Below, one piece after another: positions 1-10,402 of a DNA stretch of 22,280 bases. A program made the translations under genes and the position numbers. Position 1 is the first letter of the stretch. Each line of letters begins with the position of its first letter. Source of the stretch: Silene noctiflora (taxonomy: Eukaryota; Streptophyta; Magnoliopsida; Caryophyllales; Caryophyllaceae); NCBI GenBank assembly GCA_009801015.1, contig VHZZ01001093.1, positions 7,200-29,479 of the forward strand. The letters run 5' to 3'. The notes below the pieces were generated by a model. That model ran no database searches and had not been told where the DNA came from. It saw nothing but the letters and a program-made list of their open reading frames with translations.

Positions 1-93
1 GAGAGAAATATTAAATATTTATGGTGTGCAAATTTAATACACTAAAAAAATAAAAACTCTATATACCGCGCAATGGCGCGGGATCTGTACTAG
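1..93 (+). mobile_element. Helitron 3' terminus (partial element, left part outside window)
   Basis: Bases 66-81 form a GC-rich hairpin, CCGCGC-AATG-GCGCGG, in otherwise AT-rich DNA. Eight to nine bases later comes CTAG (90-93), followed by T. A short GC hairpin about 10 bases before CTRR, with insertion 5' of a T, is the classical 3' end of plant Helitrons. The TC 5' end would lie left of the window, so neither length nor coding content can be judged. No helicase sequence is visible. A chance hairpin is possible, but the spacing and the CTAG-T ending fit well. Confidence 0.6.
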
Positions 94-1306
94 TCTTTTA
101 GTTAATAGGGGATATTGACTACAATATATACTAATCAAAGTTAGAAGGGAATATTCCGTATGGAGGAGTGAGCGGGAAATATGAGCGGGAATAACACAAG
201 TGTGTTATTCTTTTAGTCTATAGGGGATTATATCTGTAATTGGACGGACTTTCATTATATTATATCTACAATTGGATTATACTGAACTTTCTTTTTTCTA
301 CCGATACACAAAACATTAATAATAATAAACTTTACAATTAAATTTCAAATTAAATATTACATTAATCAATTAATATTAAATATATATGTTTGATTGATTT
401 TCTTCCACTAATCCATACATATATAATAACGTAAAACTCAAATTTAGGGAGGTGGTTTTTGGTACCATGATTCCAAACTTAATTATAATATGTGCATTTA
501 TTATGTGCATGAATGCTTCCCTTTTATCCAACTTTACACTTTTATATATATATATTTAGAAACAAATTATATTGTCAATCATACAAGATTTGGCTCTAAT
601 TATCCCATAATCCCATCCCATAAATATATTAATTTCACCTACCACCTTCCCTTTTATATATATGGATTTAAAACAAATAATCAAGAGCTATATATTTAAG
701 TGATTATTTATTTATAATTGTAAAACGGAGCTCGAATTCTTACATACATGTGACTTTGTATGTTTTTTATAAAACCTTAAAAACGATTTCATATCTTAAT
801 GTCGTTTTTCTTTATACTCCTTCTGAACCAGTATTTATTTTACTTTTTGTTTTATTTACTATCAGGATTCGAGCTCAAAAGAATATTCAAATAATAAAAT
901 ATGGATTATTGGAGGGGCCTTGGTACAATACTTTTGATTGTATCTCAAGTTCACATATTCTTTGTTGGAGGTTGTCATGGGATACCTTAGTAAGTATTTC
1001 AAATTTGTAAACATTAATTATTTAATGCGACAAGAAAATATTTTACTTGTATTTGTATATCGGTTACATTCGACGTTATTTGATTAATCAATTATTTTTA
1101 TCGAACAATTTTTATTACATAATGTATAAGTTGAAGGTACATTGTATAATTTGTTCTTAGCTCGAATTCTTGCACCCTTGATATTGTCGAGGTTCAGTCC
1201 ATGTGACTCTCTTATCACGGAATAATTAATTATTTAAATGAGATAATAACTCGAATTTCACATACTTTATTATAATTATATGCTAATATGATGTAATGTA
1301 ACATAT
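94..1306. other. AT-rich intergenic stretch without a recognised gene
   Basis: No coding region is supported; the open frames here are short, AT-biased and match no family I recognise. Visible structure is minor. A 19-base direct repeat with two mismatches occurs at 95-113 and 210-228 (CTTTTAG..ATAGGGGAT). A 9-bp perfect inverted repeat lies at 189-210 (GAATAACAC, loop AAGT). There is a TA run near 543-558. The phrase AGCTCGAATTCTT recurs near 729 and 1160. Confidence 0.5.
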
Positions 1307-1428
1307 ATGGCAGCCAGACGCAAAGTGAAGCTCCCACGGAGTCGCAATCAGGACACCCTCCGGTCCGGCTGGACGTTACCTCACGAAACGTTTGTCCCTT
1401 TTACTCGACACTTGCATTGTAGTTAGCT
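1307..1428. other. GC-rich islet, possible minus-oriented SINE remnant
   Basis: This block is much richer in GC than its surroundings and contains the palindromic stretch CCGGTCCGG near 1360. A 40-codon ATG frame begins at 1307 and ends at a TAG around 1427-1429, but it resembles no protein I know. Read on the minus strand, part of it (GGGAGCTTCAC then GGCTGCC) resembles the 3' half of Au-type plant SINEs. That comparison is from memory and weak. An unrelated fragment of another gene is equally possible. Confidence 0.25.
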
Positions 1429-1475
1429 TGTCTTAAGACAGATATATCGGTTTTAAAATTAAAACGGATTAAATA
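1429..1475. mobile_element. MITE-like fragment with palindromic core
   Basis: TGTCTTAAGACA (1429-1440) is a perfect 12-bp palindrome. It is followed by ATATATCGGTTTTAAAA and a run ending AACGGATTAAATAG. The combination resembles terminal parts of small foldback elements common in Caryophyllales genomes. No complete terminal inverted repeat pair or target duplication was found, so the borders are nominal. Confidence 0.25.
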
Positions 1476-1646
1476 GCATCTTCCTCCCATAGTTTGTTAA
1501 TATCTAGGCATTTTGCTTTGTCTTCTCTATTTTATTTGACGCAAACAAATATTCTCGTTTTAGACAAATTTTTTTACATGTTTTTACTATTTACACTCAC
1601 AAGACTTATTGTTTTTGAGCCTATATTTATTCGAAATCAACCCAAA

Positions 1647-1655
1647 TATATATAA
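1647..1655 (+). promoter_or_regulatory. possible TATA element upstream of the lyase gene
   Basis: A TATATATAAG stretch lies about 265 bases before the first usable ATG of the rhamnogalacturonan lyase gene. AT-rich flanks make chance matches frequent, and a similar run occurs near 1672. The transcription start cannot be placed. Confidence 0.2.
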
Positions 1656-1711
1656 GGTAGAAAATCATCCCAAATATATAATTCTAGATATAATAAAGTA
1701 GATACATATGA

Positions 1712-1779
1712 ATTACGCCCTTGTGGTGGGACCCTCGCTTGACGCCATCGTGCACCAGACAGCTTTTTTTGTTTTTTTT
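1712..1779 (+). mobile_element. 3' fragment of an Au-like SINE
   Basis: The block CGCCCTTGTGGTGGGACCC, then GTGCACCAGACAGC, then two T runs, resembles the 3' part of Au-type plant SINEs, which carry a CCCTTGTGG..GTGCACCGGGCTGCC tract ending in T. The family assignment is from memory. The tRNA-related 5' half is not visible. The fragment lies only about 140 bases before the first recognised lyase exon, so it sits in the 5' UTR, promoter or a first intron of that gene. Confidence 0.4.
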
Positions 1780-1916
1780 ACGGTAGTAAACTTTGACTCC
1801 ATAAAGTCAAAGAGGATACATTAATTGACAAACGGAAAAATTCTTATGTCCTTTGTAAGGACCATACTCCTTACACCTAAGCCTTTATAATATTCCGAGT
1901 AAGTTTTTGGCTGAAA

Positions 1917-4900
1917 ATGCAGGTAGTATTGGACAATGGCATACTCCAAGTAAGTTTTTCGAATCCTGAAGGCTTCGTGAGTGGTATACGGTACGGTGGT
2001 CTTGATAATGTCCTTGACACATCTCACAAGCCATCTCATAGAGGGTACGTCTTTGTATATGATCGGTTTTTCTAATATGTGCACTTAAGCTAGTTTTACT
2101 CATTCGATGCATGGTTAAAATGTACAGGTACTGGGATATTGCCTCAAGCGTTAAACTAGACGAGGACGGTTCTGCTGAATTTGTGTAATGTATCCGTCTT
2201 TTAATCTGTTTTATTTACAAGACAGTTAATCAGAACGGAAAGAGTATTATATTTGAAATGACGCATTTTTATGAGCCTTATCTTACGAAATATGAATGTA
2301 TGTACTATGTGCAGACTCGTGGGAGAGAGCTTTAATATCATAAGCTATACTTCCAAAAAGGTGGAGATTTCTTTCGTAGTTCCTCCGACTAAATCTGTGC
2401 CATTACAAGTAGATAACAGGTACGTGTAGTAGGCTCGTAACACATCCCCAAGGGTACGCAGACGCCTCCTGACTCGAATGAACAGTTAACTAATTTAATT
2501 ACCTGTTGATCATTATTTTCGCTTGGGGAATAATAATCAATAAATGTTTGCTTCAAATGTGTAGGTATGTAATGCTCCGCGGCAGCTCTGGGTTCTACTC
2601 GTATGCCATATTTGAGCGAAAACAAGGATGGCCGTCTCTACAGATTGATCAAATACGGGCTGTTTATAAGCTTGAAAGCCACAAGTAAGTTCTCTGTTAT
2701 ATTCCTGAGATTACATTGTAAGAAAGAAACAGTATTTAACTACGGAGAAATGGTCAGGTTCCGATACATGGCCATATCGGACAAGATACAGCGTGTTATG
2801 CCACTGCCACAAGACCGTGAATCTGGTCGACCATTGGCCTTTAAAGAAGCTGTTCTCCTGACTAATCCCACTAATCAAAAGCTCAAAGGAGAGGTTGTTC
2901 CCGTGCTGCTTGCTCTTGGTTACCTCTATGCTACATTTCGATATCTGTGACAGTGAATAAAGCATATATATGGTGTATGTAGGTGGACGATAAGTACCAA
3001 TACTCGACTGAGAATAAGGATAATAAGGTACATGGGTGGATCTCCTTTGATCCTCCAATCGGAGTTTGGATTATCACACCTAGTAACGAATTTCGGATGG
3101 GTGGTCCTCATAAACAAGACCTTACTGCTCATGTTGGCCCCAATCTACTCGCTGTATGCACTTCGCTTCTAACAGTCCTCATAATTCCGCCTTATATTTC
3201 CATGATGTACAGTCAATGATCTGTAAAATACACTACAGATGTTTCACAGCATTCATTATGCCGGTAAGAACTTGAGCATGAGTTTCACGGATGGAGAGCC
3301 ATGGAAGAAGGTCTTCGGCCCATACTTTGTGCATTTAAATTCCATGCCTGGTGAGGCAGACCCTCGTACACTCTGGGAAGGCGCGAAAAATCAGGTAAAT
3401 AAATAAATCATATCCATTCCCATCACCTGATTCACAAACCAGATTACTTAATTATAAATATCTGTTTTGCTGCAAATCAGATGCTCCAGGAAGTCGAAAA
3501 ATGGCCTTATGATTTCCCAGGGTCAATAGATTTTCCCAAGGCTGAAGATCGTGGATCGGTTATGGGTAGATTGCTAGTTGATGATCGGTATGTCCTTAAA
3601 TCGATTTGATTTATACACGGGTGTTATTACCATCCTCATTTACTATATTGTTAATCTATGTATTGTTCATGATTATATATAGTTATCGGGTAGCAATGCC
3701 TGCGGCTTTTGCTTGGGTTGGTTTGGCTCCGCCTGGAGAGGTTGGCTCGTGGCAACATCAAGTCAAGGTTCGTAAGAATCCCAAGCGTGTGTACAACTAC
3801 TCCCATTTATGCTCAAACAAACGATGAGCACAAAAAAGAACTAATTAGGACCGTATTTTTTCCGGTTTTTTTGGTACTTGCAGGGGTATCAGTTCTGGAC
3901 TCAGGCCGATGCTCAAGGACGGTTCGTGATTAAAGATGTTCGCGCAGGCAACTACAGCGTCTTTGCTTGGGCTCCTGGTTTCATAGGGGACTTCAAATTT
4001 TCGCAAGACCTTATCATCACACCAGGTATGTTATTCTACAAAAAAAATTCGATGTCCCTGTGCTAAGAATGTAATGAATCTTTGTCTGCGCAACTTCATT
4101 GTTGACAGTCAATTGACACGAATGTAGGATCGACTTTTGAATAACGGGTCTTGAGTATTTCAGGGAAGCAAATAGAGATGAGGGATATGGTGTATAAGCC
4201 TCCAAGAAATGGTGCTACATTGTGGGAAATTGGTGTCCCTGACCGCACTGCAGCAGAGTTCTTTATCCCTGATCCATATCCAAACCTCGTCAACAGACTT
4301 TATGTACGAGATAACCAGGACAAGTAAGCGCATCCCCATATTTGTCTTGTCAATGCAATTCCTCATCGAGCTAACCGGTTTGAGTCATATGATTGGTGAA
4401 CAGGTACAGGCAATACGGTTTGTGGGATCGTTACACAGATCTGTATCCCAAACAAGATCTGATATACACAGTAGGAGTTAGTGATTTTCGCAAGGATTGG
4501 TTCTTCGCTCATGTGCTTAGGTACACCCAAGTCCTTATCAACTTTTTTCAAGCTAAACTCGAATTCAATTCATGAAGTCGTGATTAAGCATTGATGTTTG
4601 ATTGTAGGAGGAACGGATATAGTTACGAGCCAACCACATGGGAGATCAGATTTCCCTTAACACGAGTAGCTCCTAATACTACTTACACTCTACAAATCGC
4701 GCTTGCTGCAGCTGCGCAGGCTGAATTACAGGTCAGAAACCACTGCACCTTATCTAGGCAGTGTACAGAGATTGATTCTTAAAATCTTAACTAATACTCC
4801 ATATTAATATGTGACGATACTAATAACTGATCTGCAGGTTAGGATAAATAACCCGGACCTGAGATATCTTCCTGTTTTTAGAACGCTGCTGATAGGAAGG

Positions 4901-5083
4901 GATAATGCAATAGCAAGACACGGAATCCATGGATTGTATATTTTGTACAGCATACCGGTACCAAGTTCATTACTTAAGACTGGAGATAACAGCATCTTCC
5001 TGACTCAATCTAGAGGCACTGATTTTACACGTGGGATCATGTATGACTACTTGCGTCTGGAAGCTCCGTCTTTGAATATCTAA
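1917..5083 (+). CDS. rhamnogalacturonan lyase, polysaccharide lyase family 4 (14 exons)
   Basis: The enzyme cleaves the rhamnose-galacturonate backbone of rhamnogalacturonan I by beta-elimination, softening pectin in the cell wall. Exons: 1917-2044, 2128-2184, 2315-2419, 2565-2684, 2758-2893, 2983-3153, 3239-3394, 3481-3587, 3683-3767, 3884-4025, 4164-4323, 4404-4520, 4608-4731, 4838-5083. All introns run GT..AG, and the spliced frame is 1854 bases (617 residues plus stop). The N-terminal catalytic domain shows DNGILQVSFSNPEG, MLRGSSGFYSYAIFE, VHGWISFDPP and ITPSNEFRMGGP. A fibronectin-like middle domain (about 335-400) starts VGLAPPGEVGSW. The C-terminal carbohydrate-binding-like domain (about 418-612) starts ATLWEIG. 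The start is uncertain: relatives have about 15 residues before VVLDNG, and TGCAG at 1918-1922 reads as a good acceptor, so an upstream first exon may exist. From ATG 1917 no signal peptide is visible. The ending is EAPSLNI. Confidence 0.9.
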
Positions 5084-5575
5084 TCATTTTACACGACTTG
5101 AACTAATTATTCTAGCTAGTCGGAAGGAAGCCGTGTTAACTGCTTCTTGTTTTGATGGTATGATTTATAAATATCGATCATTAGCACTAGCATACTCCCC
5201 GTGTTCATTCTAAGTAACATGCGAGGAGCTTCAGGAGAACGACGAGAAGCAGCTTGGATGTAGTTGCTTCATTTTGCAGTGTTCTGTAACTGCTGTTTAG
5301 TTAAGATGTGCCATGTCTGTGAGGATGTCCATATTCGACCCCTTGATCAGGACTCGTGGGAATTTTCGAGTCGCTGTCCGACTATTTTGTAAATGCTGAA
5401 TTATATACGACAGTAAACTTGTTTTTCCGTTTCAAGCAGTATCAATTATCTCACTGGTTTTAGAAAGACAATAAAGTTAACTGACATTATGGCCAATATA
5501 GGTCATTTGTATTTTTGGTTCATATCGTCTCTTTCGAGATGGTTTGAAAACAATCCGTAAGGATGAGATAGGTTT
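5063..5575 (+). repeat. lyase 3' end and UTR, copy A of a dispersed duplication
   Basis: The last codons of the lyase gene and about 490 bases beyond are repeated in the same orientation at 10403-10901. Shared landmarks are GCTCCGTCTTT.AATATCTAA, TTGAACTAATT, GGAAGCCGTGTTA, GAGGAGCTTCAGGAGAACGA, CCGTTTCAAGCAGTATC and GGATGAGATAGGTTT. This copy alone has a segment around 5461-5508 containing AATAAA (5470-5475), a candidate poly(A) signal for the lyase transcript. Confidence 0.85.
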
Positions 5576-5740
5576 CGAGTTGCTAGACATAGTTCTATTG
5601 GATGAATGTAAGAAAGGCATTCTTGATTCATTTTGTTTCACTGCTTATTACTCAGCTACTGAGCTACTCAATATTTTGAAAATTGGCCCAACTAGATATT
5701 TTTTGGTGTAAATTGATATCACATCACAACTCACAAGGGA
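5576..5740 (+). other. intergenic, weak similarity to 8185-8290
   Basis: TTGGATGAATGTAAGAAAG (about 5597) and TTACTCAGCTACT..CTACTCAATA (about 5646-5672) recur in the same order near 8190 and 8268. The matches are short and gapped, so common origin is only suggested. Confidence 0.3.
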
Positions 5741-6260
5741 GACCTGGCAAAATGGGTCAGATTTGAATGACCCGACTCGAAAAGAATGAGCCGAGATCCG
5801 AAAATGACCTGAACTCACTTGACTCGAATACTATCCAAAATTCGAATTGACCCAACCCGACCTGAACATTGTTTAACTCAAAGTTTACCCGACCTGAGGT
5901 GACTCAACCTGAAAAGACCCGACTCATAATTGAACCGATTCCAAATGACTTGAAAGTGACCTAAAATTACCCGAAACAACAAGTATTAAATCATATACCG
6001 TATCAAAATAAAGTTTCATTGGTTACAACAGTCTCTAATAAATAGTTAAAATTTGCAAAATAGTATTTTTTTAATTAAAATCGTATTAAATAAAGTGCTT
6101 AGTCATTAATTTGAAATCAACTCGACCCAAAATGACCCGGCCCGAAATGACATGACAATAAGTCACCTGAAAGTGACTTGAGTTAACCCGACCCGAAATA
6201 ACCCGAAATGACTCGACCCAAACTGACATGATCCATACCCGACCCGAATAACCCGATTTA
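5741..6260 (+). repeat. degenerate GACCCGAA minisatellite
   Basis: About 500 bases are dominated by irregular short units such as GACCCGAAATGACC, ACCCGACCTGAA and GACTCGAAAAG. They are interrupted near 6000-6110 by a plain AT-rich spacer. Units vary in length, so there is no fixed period. It separates the lyase and F-box genes. Related motifs recur in inverted sense at about 11400-11605. Confidence 0.75.
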
Positions 6261-6293
6261 CCAAGTCTAAATTCACAAGTCACCACGATAGAC

Positions 6294-6351
6294 ATAATGC
6301 CAACATTCAAATTTAATCAAGGTCATATAATGCCAACATTCAAATTTAATC
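6294..6351 (+). repeat. 25-bp perfect direct repeat, period 33
   Basis: The 25-base unit starting ATAATGCCAACATTC occurs at 6294-6318 and again unchanged at 6327-6351, with 8 bases between. It lies between the minisatellite and the F-box promoter and looks like a recent local duplication. Confidence 0.85.
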
Positions 6352-6471
6352 CGAGTGATAAATATCACCGAGTTAAGCTAACTGATATCCGCAAAACCGA
6401 CCCAATTTAACATGTTACTACATTTTTCCCTCCCAAGTTGACAACCTGAAATTTACAAATTCACACCCTAG

Positions 6472-6504
6472 AAACCCTACTCAAAGTCAAAACCCTAACC
6501 CTAG
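6472..6504 (+). promoter_or_regulatory. telo-box motifs in the F-box gene leader
   Basis: AAACCCTA at 6472-6479 and AAAACCCTAACCCTAG at 6489-6504 lie 47-79 bases before the ATG at 6551. AAACCCTA telo-boxes are common near transcription starts of plant housekeeping and translation-related genes and are bound by TRB/Pur-type proteins. Here the evidence is motif and position only. Confidence 0.5.
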
Positions 6505-6550
6505 ACTAAAAAAATCCCCAAATCTTACCCAACAAAATTCACCTGAAAAA

Positions 6551-7835
6551 ATGTCTTCTTACCGCACCGAATCACCCAAATCTGTATTTGATAAACTATC
6601 CGACGAAGTAATTACCGAAATCCTAACCCGTATCCCCTCGAAACCTTTATGCCGTTTCAAATCCGTTTCGAAACGTTTCAATTCCATAATTTCACAGCCC
6701 AATTTCCTTCCGTTGTACATTTCCCGCGTGTTTTCTCCTTCCTGGATCATCCTTGACCGATTCCCCGAACTCGCTCCCGAGTCGACTCGCCCAGTTCAGT
6801 TCCAACTCGTTGATTGCCCAAAAATATCGACTTCTGCAATAAACCCTAGCAAATTGGCATCCGAACCGGTTACTGACCCGGCCCGGTCCAAGCACCCGAC
6901 TGCAATACTCCATTCTAGTAACGGGTTGATCTTGTTTAGCTTGTCAATTAATCGTGACCCGCATAAAGAGCATGAGAAGGATCCGGATAGTTTTTCGTGG
7001 CGATTCGAACAGGAAGCGTTGTATGTGGCTAACCCGATTACGAGTGAATGGATTGGGCTTCCGAAGGCGATTGGTGACCGGACACGTGTTGGGTTTACTG
7101 CCCGGCTTGACCCGGAAACTGGGGTAGTGGGTAGGTTTATGGTAGTGGAGTATCAACCTCTGATCGGGTCGGAGTATGGGTGGTTATTGTGTTTTGTGTC
7201 GGATACGGGTAAATGGGTCAAAAAGAGCGCGAATTATATGTTGGGAAGGCATCCTTGGAGGGGGGAAGGGGCGTTTGAGTTGATGGGAAGTTGTTTTGGA
7301 TTGATTTGAGTGTTGGGTTGATTACTTGGGATGTGAAGAATAATGATTATTTTAAGAGTGTGGAGAGTGATGATGGGACGGCTATGTGTCGGTTTATTCC
7401 ATTACCAAAGGGGACGATGAAGCCGTTTAATGCGCCTAGGTTGAAGGATAAGAGGTGGGTTGGTGGTGGAGGCGGGTTTGTGCAATTTATGGAGGTGTTG
7501 AAGGAGGGGCATTGTGTGTTGAAGTTGTGGAGATTGAAGGATTTTGAGGTTGGTGGTGAGTGGAGTTTGATGTATAAGGTGTCGAAAGGTTTTTTACTTC
7601 TGATGGTGATGGTGGTGGTGGTAAGATGCCTAGACCTTGTTTTATTCATCCTTTTGAGGCGGATGTTGCGTATTTCGAGACGCGTGATTATATCTTTGCG
7701 TTTAATCTTCGTACTCAAAAGGTTGGGAATGTTGATGTGTTTACTCCACATCAATATGTATTTCCATTTGTTCTGCCGAAGTGGCCTTCTCCCATCCCGA
7801 AACGTCTGTGTATGTGCCCATCTAGTATCTCTTAA
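6551..7835 (+). CDS. F-box protein, reading frame broken by two apparent 1-base deletions
   Basis: Probable substrate receptor of an SCF ubiquitin ligase, acting with SKP1 and cullin 1. The F-box spans about residues 10-52 (FDKLSDEVITEILTRIP, then CRFKSVSKRFNSII). A long C-terminal region of the F-box-associated type follows, with ILHSSNGLILF, YVANPITSEW and GLITWDV. The frame from 6551 stops at 7307-7309, just after FELMGS. Adding one G near 7285-7287 restores GKLFWIDLSVG in the next frame. A second shift lies near 7585-7596 (A/T run), after which DGDGGGGKMPRPCFIHPF continues to the stop at 7833-7835. With one base restored at each point the product would be 428 residues, normal for the family, and no intron is needed. 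Both breaks are in homopolymers and conserved text continues on each side, so sequencing error is as likely as a young pseudogene. Confidence 0.8.
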
Positions 7836-9051
7836 ACCTTTTTTTATTGTTTGCTCAATGATTTTGACATTGTAATTGTTTGGTTGATGAAAAATAACTA
7901 TACTTGGATCATCTCAAGTGGTTTCTTAACTCTGTTGTTATGCCTACTCGGATGAAAATGTCGGACATGACCTGTTGGACAGGCCTGTTTTTTGTGGAAA
8001 AGTGTGGTTTCGTCGTAAATAATATGTCTAGGGATTGTTTTGTGTAGGGCACATGGCACGTTGTCAATGTGAAGTGTTGAGCCTAACATAGGCTATAGTT
8101 GGTGTTCTGAATTCATATTTTAATGGATGATGGATGTATACCCATGCTAGATGTTAAATTTGGAGCTTTTAGTATAGAAATACCTCTGTTGGATGATCGT
8201 AAGAAAGCCTAGACCTTATCGTAATTTAAATAGCCTTATTGCTCTAAAATTGTTTTATTCAGCTTTACTCATTACTCAGCTACTCAATACTTCGAATTAT
8301 GCCACCCATTCTGTTTTTCACTTCTTATTCTGTACATTTGTGGCAATTGAACATTTTTCTATAATGCTGATGGTTACATGTCCACGATTTTGTCTTAAGC
8401 TACATTGTCACGATGTTTGCCTGTTTGGTTATGTGCATAGGTTGCTAACTAAACTTTTTACTGAACAACACGACAAATTTTATCTCTTTGTGGTGCATTA
8501 TGTAGCCATTTCTTGGATTTAGGTATATAGAGAGTGATTTATTGGCATCAGGGACAGGTATTTGAAGCGATAGCCTTTTCTTTTAACAAGTATCTCAATG
8601 TTCATCAGGAAAAAGCTAGGTGATTATTGTGACTACCCATACAAGTGTTTCGTAAATAATGTTAGAAGGAAATCAAGGAAATGGATTTCTCTCAACAACT
8701 TTTTAGAATGTGAAAAAATTTGTGTGCATGTTACTTTCCTGTTGTTTTTGTTAGTTACCTTGGTTCAACCAAGATCTTTTATTCAATAGTTAAGTGAGAG
8801 CCTTTATCTTATTGCGGTATACTTTTGCTCTGACCCAAACTCTTTGGTCCACTGACTGTGCTTGGATTGCTGGAGCGGAAACTCCAAATAAAATGCCGGG
8901 TATAGGAATAGGAAAAGTGAATTTTCGGTTAGCTTTAGCACAGGGGGGTGATTATAGATCAGGAAGCAAGTCTGACCTTCATCTTGGAAGGGACTGGCAT
9001 CTTATCTTGATTACTAGTATGCCCTTATGTTCACATTATTGGTTCTTGCAG
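7836..9051 (+). other. intergenic or intronic stretch before the TPR exon
   Basis: No exon is convincing. Open frames at 8193-8522 and 8794-9117 have no family resemblance. The second runs through the splice acceptor at 9051 in a different frame from the TPR exon. Bases 8185-8290 weakly resemble 5597-5680. If the TPR gene has upstream exons they should lie here, ending in a codon with one base left over; none was recognised. Confidence 0.4.
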
Positions 9052-10098
9052 ATGCGGCTTGTGCGAAAGAACAGGGGAATGAATGTTTCAAGAGCCGGAA
9101 CTTCACTGAAGCCATAGAATGCTACTCTAAGAGCATCGATCTGTCACCAAATACAGCAACTTTTGCAAATAGGGCTATGGCGTATCTCAAGGTTAACAAA
9201 TATGAAGAGGCGGAGAATGACTGTACCGAGTCCTTGAAGCTTGATGCCAACTATTTCAAGGTGTATTGGCGTCGAGCACAAGCTAGAAAAGAGCTTGGCA
9301 ATCTCAAAGGAGCTTTGGAGGATGTCGAACTTGGGCTGAAGTTGGAGCCGGGAAATGGAGAAGTCAAGAAGCTGCAGGCTGAGCTCAAGTCCATGCTTGA
9401 GAAGGTTTGACTCCTGCCTTTACATAGTTCTCGTTCGCGGTTGTTCTTGAAAAGTCCATACATGGTTTTGAAACATGACTTTTTATCATCTGATTAGCCT
9501 TTTGGAGTTTCTTATACATGACTTTTTATCGAGGATTTTTCCTCTTATTCTCCAGTCTCCACGCGTGCATCATAAACATGATGCTGATTAGCTGGCCTAA
9601 TTTCTAGCTTTTTCTTTTTCAGAATTCTCTAAACATATTCAACGTCTATGACCTCCCACCCTCTTTCGTCTCCCTTCATCATTTTCAGGGTCACCATAGC
9701 GATACTATTGTCTGTTCGACTCTCATTTTCTCTCATTGATAGTGAGGTCGACGTTACTAACTGGTGAAGTTTCAGACTTCATAATAGGAATAGGATTTTC
9801 GGTGTAATTGTTTGGATTTCCAAGGAAGTGAATTTACCTCTGATGGTTAATTGACCATTGATTTATAATTTCCCCTCTAAGAACATAGGCAAGTATGCTC
9901 TCAATCATGAGAATGTGAAGTTGCCAAGTTATTGTCGGACGCAAATAATGGTTAACTACATTAATACGCTTAGTTTGAGCGAAATCCATTTTACCTGACT
10001 AGACCCACTTGTACTTTTGTCAGGTGTCCAGTGCAGGATCTGATTCTGGTACGGAAGTTTCTGCATTTGGCATGGATGTGAAGGCCGAGGGTAACTAG
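9052..10098 (+). CDS. RPAP3-like TPR protein, 5'-incomplete (two exons seen)
   Basis: The exon 9052-9404 follows a good acceptor (GGTTCTTGCAG) and encodes three complete TPR motifs plus a capping helix. The motifs start at KEQGNECFKSRNFTEAIECY, at ATFANRAMAYLKVNKYEEAE and at YWRRAQARKELGNLKGALED; the helix ends LKSMLEK. The closest family I recall is plant RPAP3 (RNA polymerase II-associated protein 3, a TPR co-chaperone partner of HSP90/R2TP), where TFANRAMAYLK and ARKELG are characteristic. Without splicing the frame ends KV-stop at 9408-9410. With a GT donor at 9405 and the strong acceptor at 10021-10023 it continues in frame as VSSAGSDSGTEVSAFG..KAEGN and stops at 10098. The usual N-terminal part and the C-terminal RPAP3_C domain are absent. 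It may be a fragment or a small derived gene. The ATG at 9027 lies inside the acceptor tract and is probably not a start. Confidence 0.6.
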
Positions 10099-10402
10099 GA
10101 TGCGCTTGATGATTTCGATGGTGTCATTGCTTCAGCTTCACGATTGTCATGTTATGTTAGCAGCATGTATATATATGCTTTTTAAACAAATTAGGAATGT
10201 CTGTGCTAATAGTATGTACTTCGTCATCTACTCATCTCGTTTCTGGAGCTGCTTTCGATGCAAGGTTCGCTGGTAATTATGTGTGTGTCTTATGAACGAT
10301 GGGTAGTGTTGCAATCCAAAGTTAACTTCGCATCAGTCTTTGTTTTTGTGTACCAGGAATTCTTAGCCACAATGTGGCACAACACCGCCATGTCCTTGTT
10401 TT
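10099..10402 (+). other. downstream flank of the TPR gene
   Basis: No coding signal is visible. The stretch probably includes the TPR 3' UTR. It ends abruptly at the border of the duplicated lyase 3' end at 10403. Confidence 0.4.

Noticed and set aside
490..1010. Short plus-strand frames (69 and 86 codons)
   Set aside because: AT-driven composition, no motif, no splice context and no family resemblance.
1821..2625. Minus-strand frames across the lyase 5' exons
   Set aside because: They are antisense shadows of exons whose plus-strand translation matches the lyase family.
9027..9051. Apparent signal peptide (MFTLLVLADA) at the start of the TPR frame
   Set aside because: These hydrophobic codons are the pyrimidine-rich tract and AG of a splice acceptor; RPAP3-like proteins are cytosolic.
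8794..9117. 107-codon plus frame overlapping the TPR exon
   Set aside because: It reads through the acceptor at 9051 in another frame and has no recognisable domain.
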